This document shows, piece by piece, positions 63,808-64,000 of a stretch of DNA of 64,000 nucleotides. Under the pieces are notes generated by a model. It ran no database searches, had not been told where the DNA came from, and worked only from the letters and a program-made list of their open reading frames with translations. Location of the stretch: NCBI GenBank assembly GCA_035716025.1, contig DASTKH010000047.1:62001-126000 (forward strand), read 5' to 3'. The position numbers and the translations under genes were made by a program. The first letter of the stretch is position 1, and each line of letters starts with the position of its first letter. Source of the DNA: JADGHE01 sp035716025. GTDB taxonomy: Bacteria; Pseudomonadota; Alphaproteobacteria; Rhizobiales; Xanthobacteraceae.

Positions 63808-64000
63808 ATGGGGGCTCCGCAGCTTCTCGTTCACGACAAGCGGGATACGGTCGGCGTCGTCGTTGTGGAAGGCCTGAAGGCCGGCACCGAGATGCTGTGC
63901 GTCGTCACGGAGGACGATTCCGCGTTCCGCCTCACCGCCGCGATGGACGTTCCGATCGGCCACAAGATTGCGCTTGTCGACATCAAGAACGGCGACACGG
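63808..64000 (+). CDS. UxaA/SuyA-type SAF-domain protein, N-terminus only
   Basis: The frame opens at ATG 63808 (AAGGAACGG upstream) and leaves the window after 64 codons. The visible part reads LLVHDKRDTVGVVVVEGLKAG and later MDVPIGHKIALVDIKNGD, the SAF domain of altronate dehydratase (UxaA) small parts and of (R)-sulfolactate sulfo-lyase alpha. Short stand-alone SAF proteins pair with a larger catalytic partner, which should lie just outside the window. Whether the substrate is a sugar acid or sulfolactate is unresolved, though the TauE-type permease nearby is compatible with a sulfonate. Confidence 0.75.
   Translation, partial: MGAPQLLVHDKRDTVGVVVVEGLKAGTEMLCVVTEDDSAFRLTAAMDVPIGHKIALVDIKNGDT

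Overview
The window is a stretch of a GC-rich (about two-thirds G+C by eye) alphaproteobacterial chromosome, most likely Hyphomicrobiales (Rhizobiales). Supporting signs are a CcrM-type GANTC methylase with GANTC sites in its own leader, phaR divergent from phaAB, a LysR/DUF1127 divergent pair, the hemC-hemD-Mic60-like-HemY block divergent from tsaD-gpsA-EVE, an ETF-beta lysine methyltransferase homologue and a Bug-type solute receptor. There is no rRNA, transposase, integrase or CRISPR array; the single tRNA is tRNA-Thr(CGT).

Layout. (1) 1-5.5 kb: an exopolysaccharide locus with a flippase-like protein (cut by the window edge), a fused GT4-GT26 glycosyltransferase, and, divergently, a membrane-anchored GH5 endoglucanase whose stop overlaps the start of a Wzy-like polymerase. 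(2) 5.5-11 kb: mtgA, rpmF, a small membrane protein, a gamma-glutamyltranspeptidase and a c-di-GMP phosphodiesterase with a dead GGDEF domain. (3) 11-14.2 kb: PHB precursor synthesis (phaA, phaB) opposite phaR; no phaC is here. (4) 14.2-28.8 kb: moaB, a zinc metallopeptidase, ccrM, ppdK, a 46-aa DUF3096 protein, a NodB-fold deacetylase, maleylacetate reductase, LysR with DUF1127, and a run of DUF1178, Nit-type amidase, glutaredoxin and ComF, followed by a NDUFAF5-like methyltransferase and an MFS exporter.

(5) 29-36 kb: a catabolic-looking group (Bug receptor, DapA-like aldolase/lyase, M24 hydrolase with altered metal ligands, quinone oxidoreductase, EamA exporter, Rid protein, alpha/beta hydrolase). 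(6) 36-44.5 kb: an envelope-stress and glucan group (SPW-repeat protein, Hsp20 with a hairpin over its ribosome-binding site, HtrA-like protease, GT4 glycosyltransferase, glycogen-debranching-like enzyme, UDP-glucose dehydrogenase, cold-shock protein, tRNA-Thr). (7) 44.6-52 kb: tetrapyrrole synthesis (hemC, hemD) with the Mic60-like and HemY membrane proteins, divergent from tsaD, gpsA and an EVE protein. (8) 52-64 kb: topoisomerase IB, an M20 amidohydrolase, the ETF-beta methyltransferase homologue, DUF6295-like and dienelactone hydrolase, a CobW GTPase behind a PBP5-type carboxypeptidase, an SCP-x-like thiolase, a PAP2 phosphatase, a short region of lower GC with an orphan gene, a TauE-type permease, a nitroreductase and the start of a UxaA/SuyA-type SAF-domain protein.

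Most of this is conserved chromosomal backbone. The parts that deserve a closer look are the polysaccharide locus, the M24/DapA-like/Bug group with non-standard metal ligands, the Hsp20 leader hairpin, the LysR/DUF1127 operator, two small genes (20052-20192 and 8741-9055), and the compositionally different block around 61.15-61.88 kb. No clearly new defence or mobile system was found.
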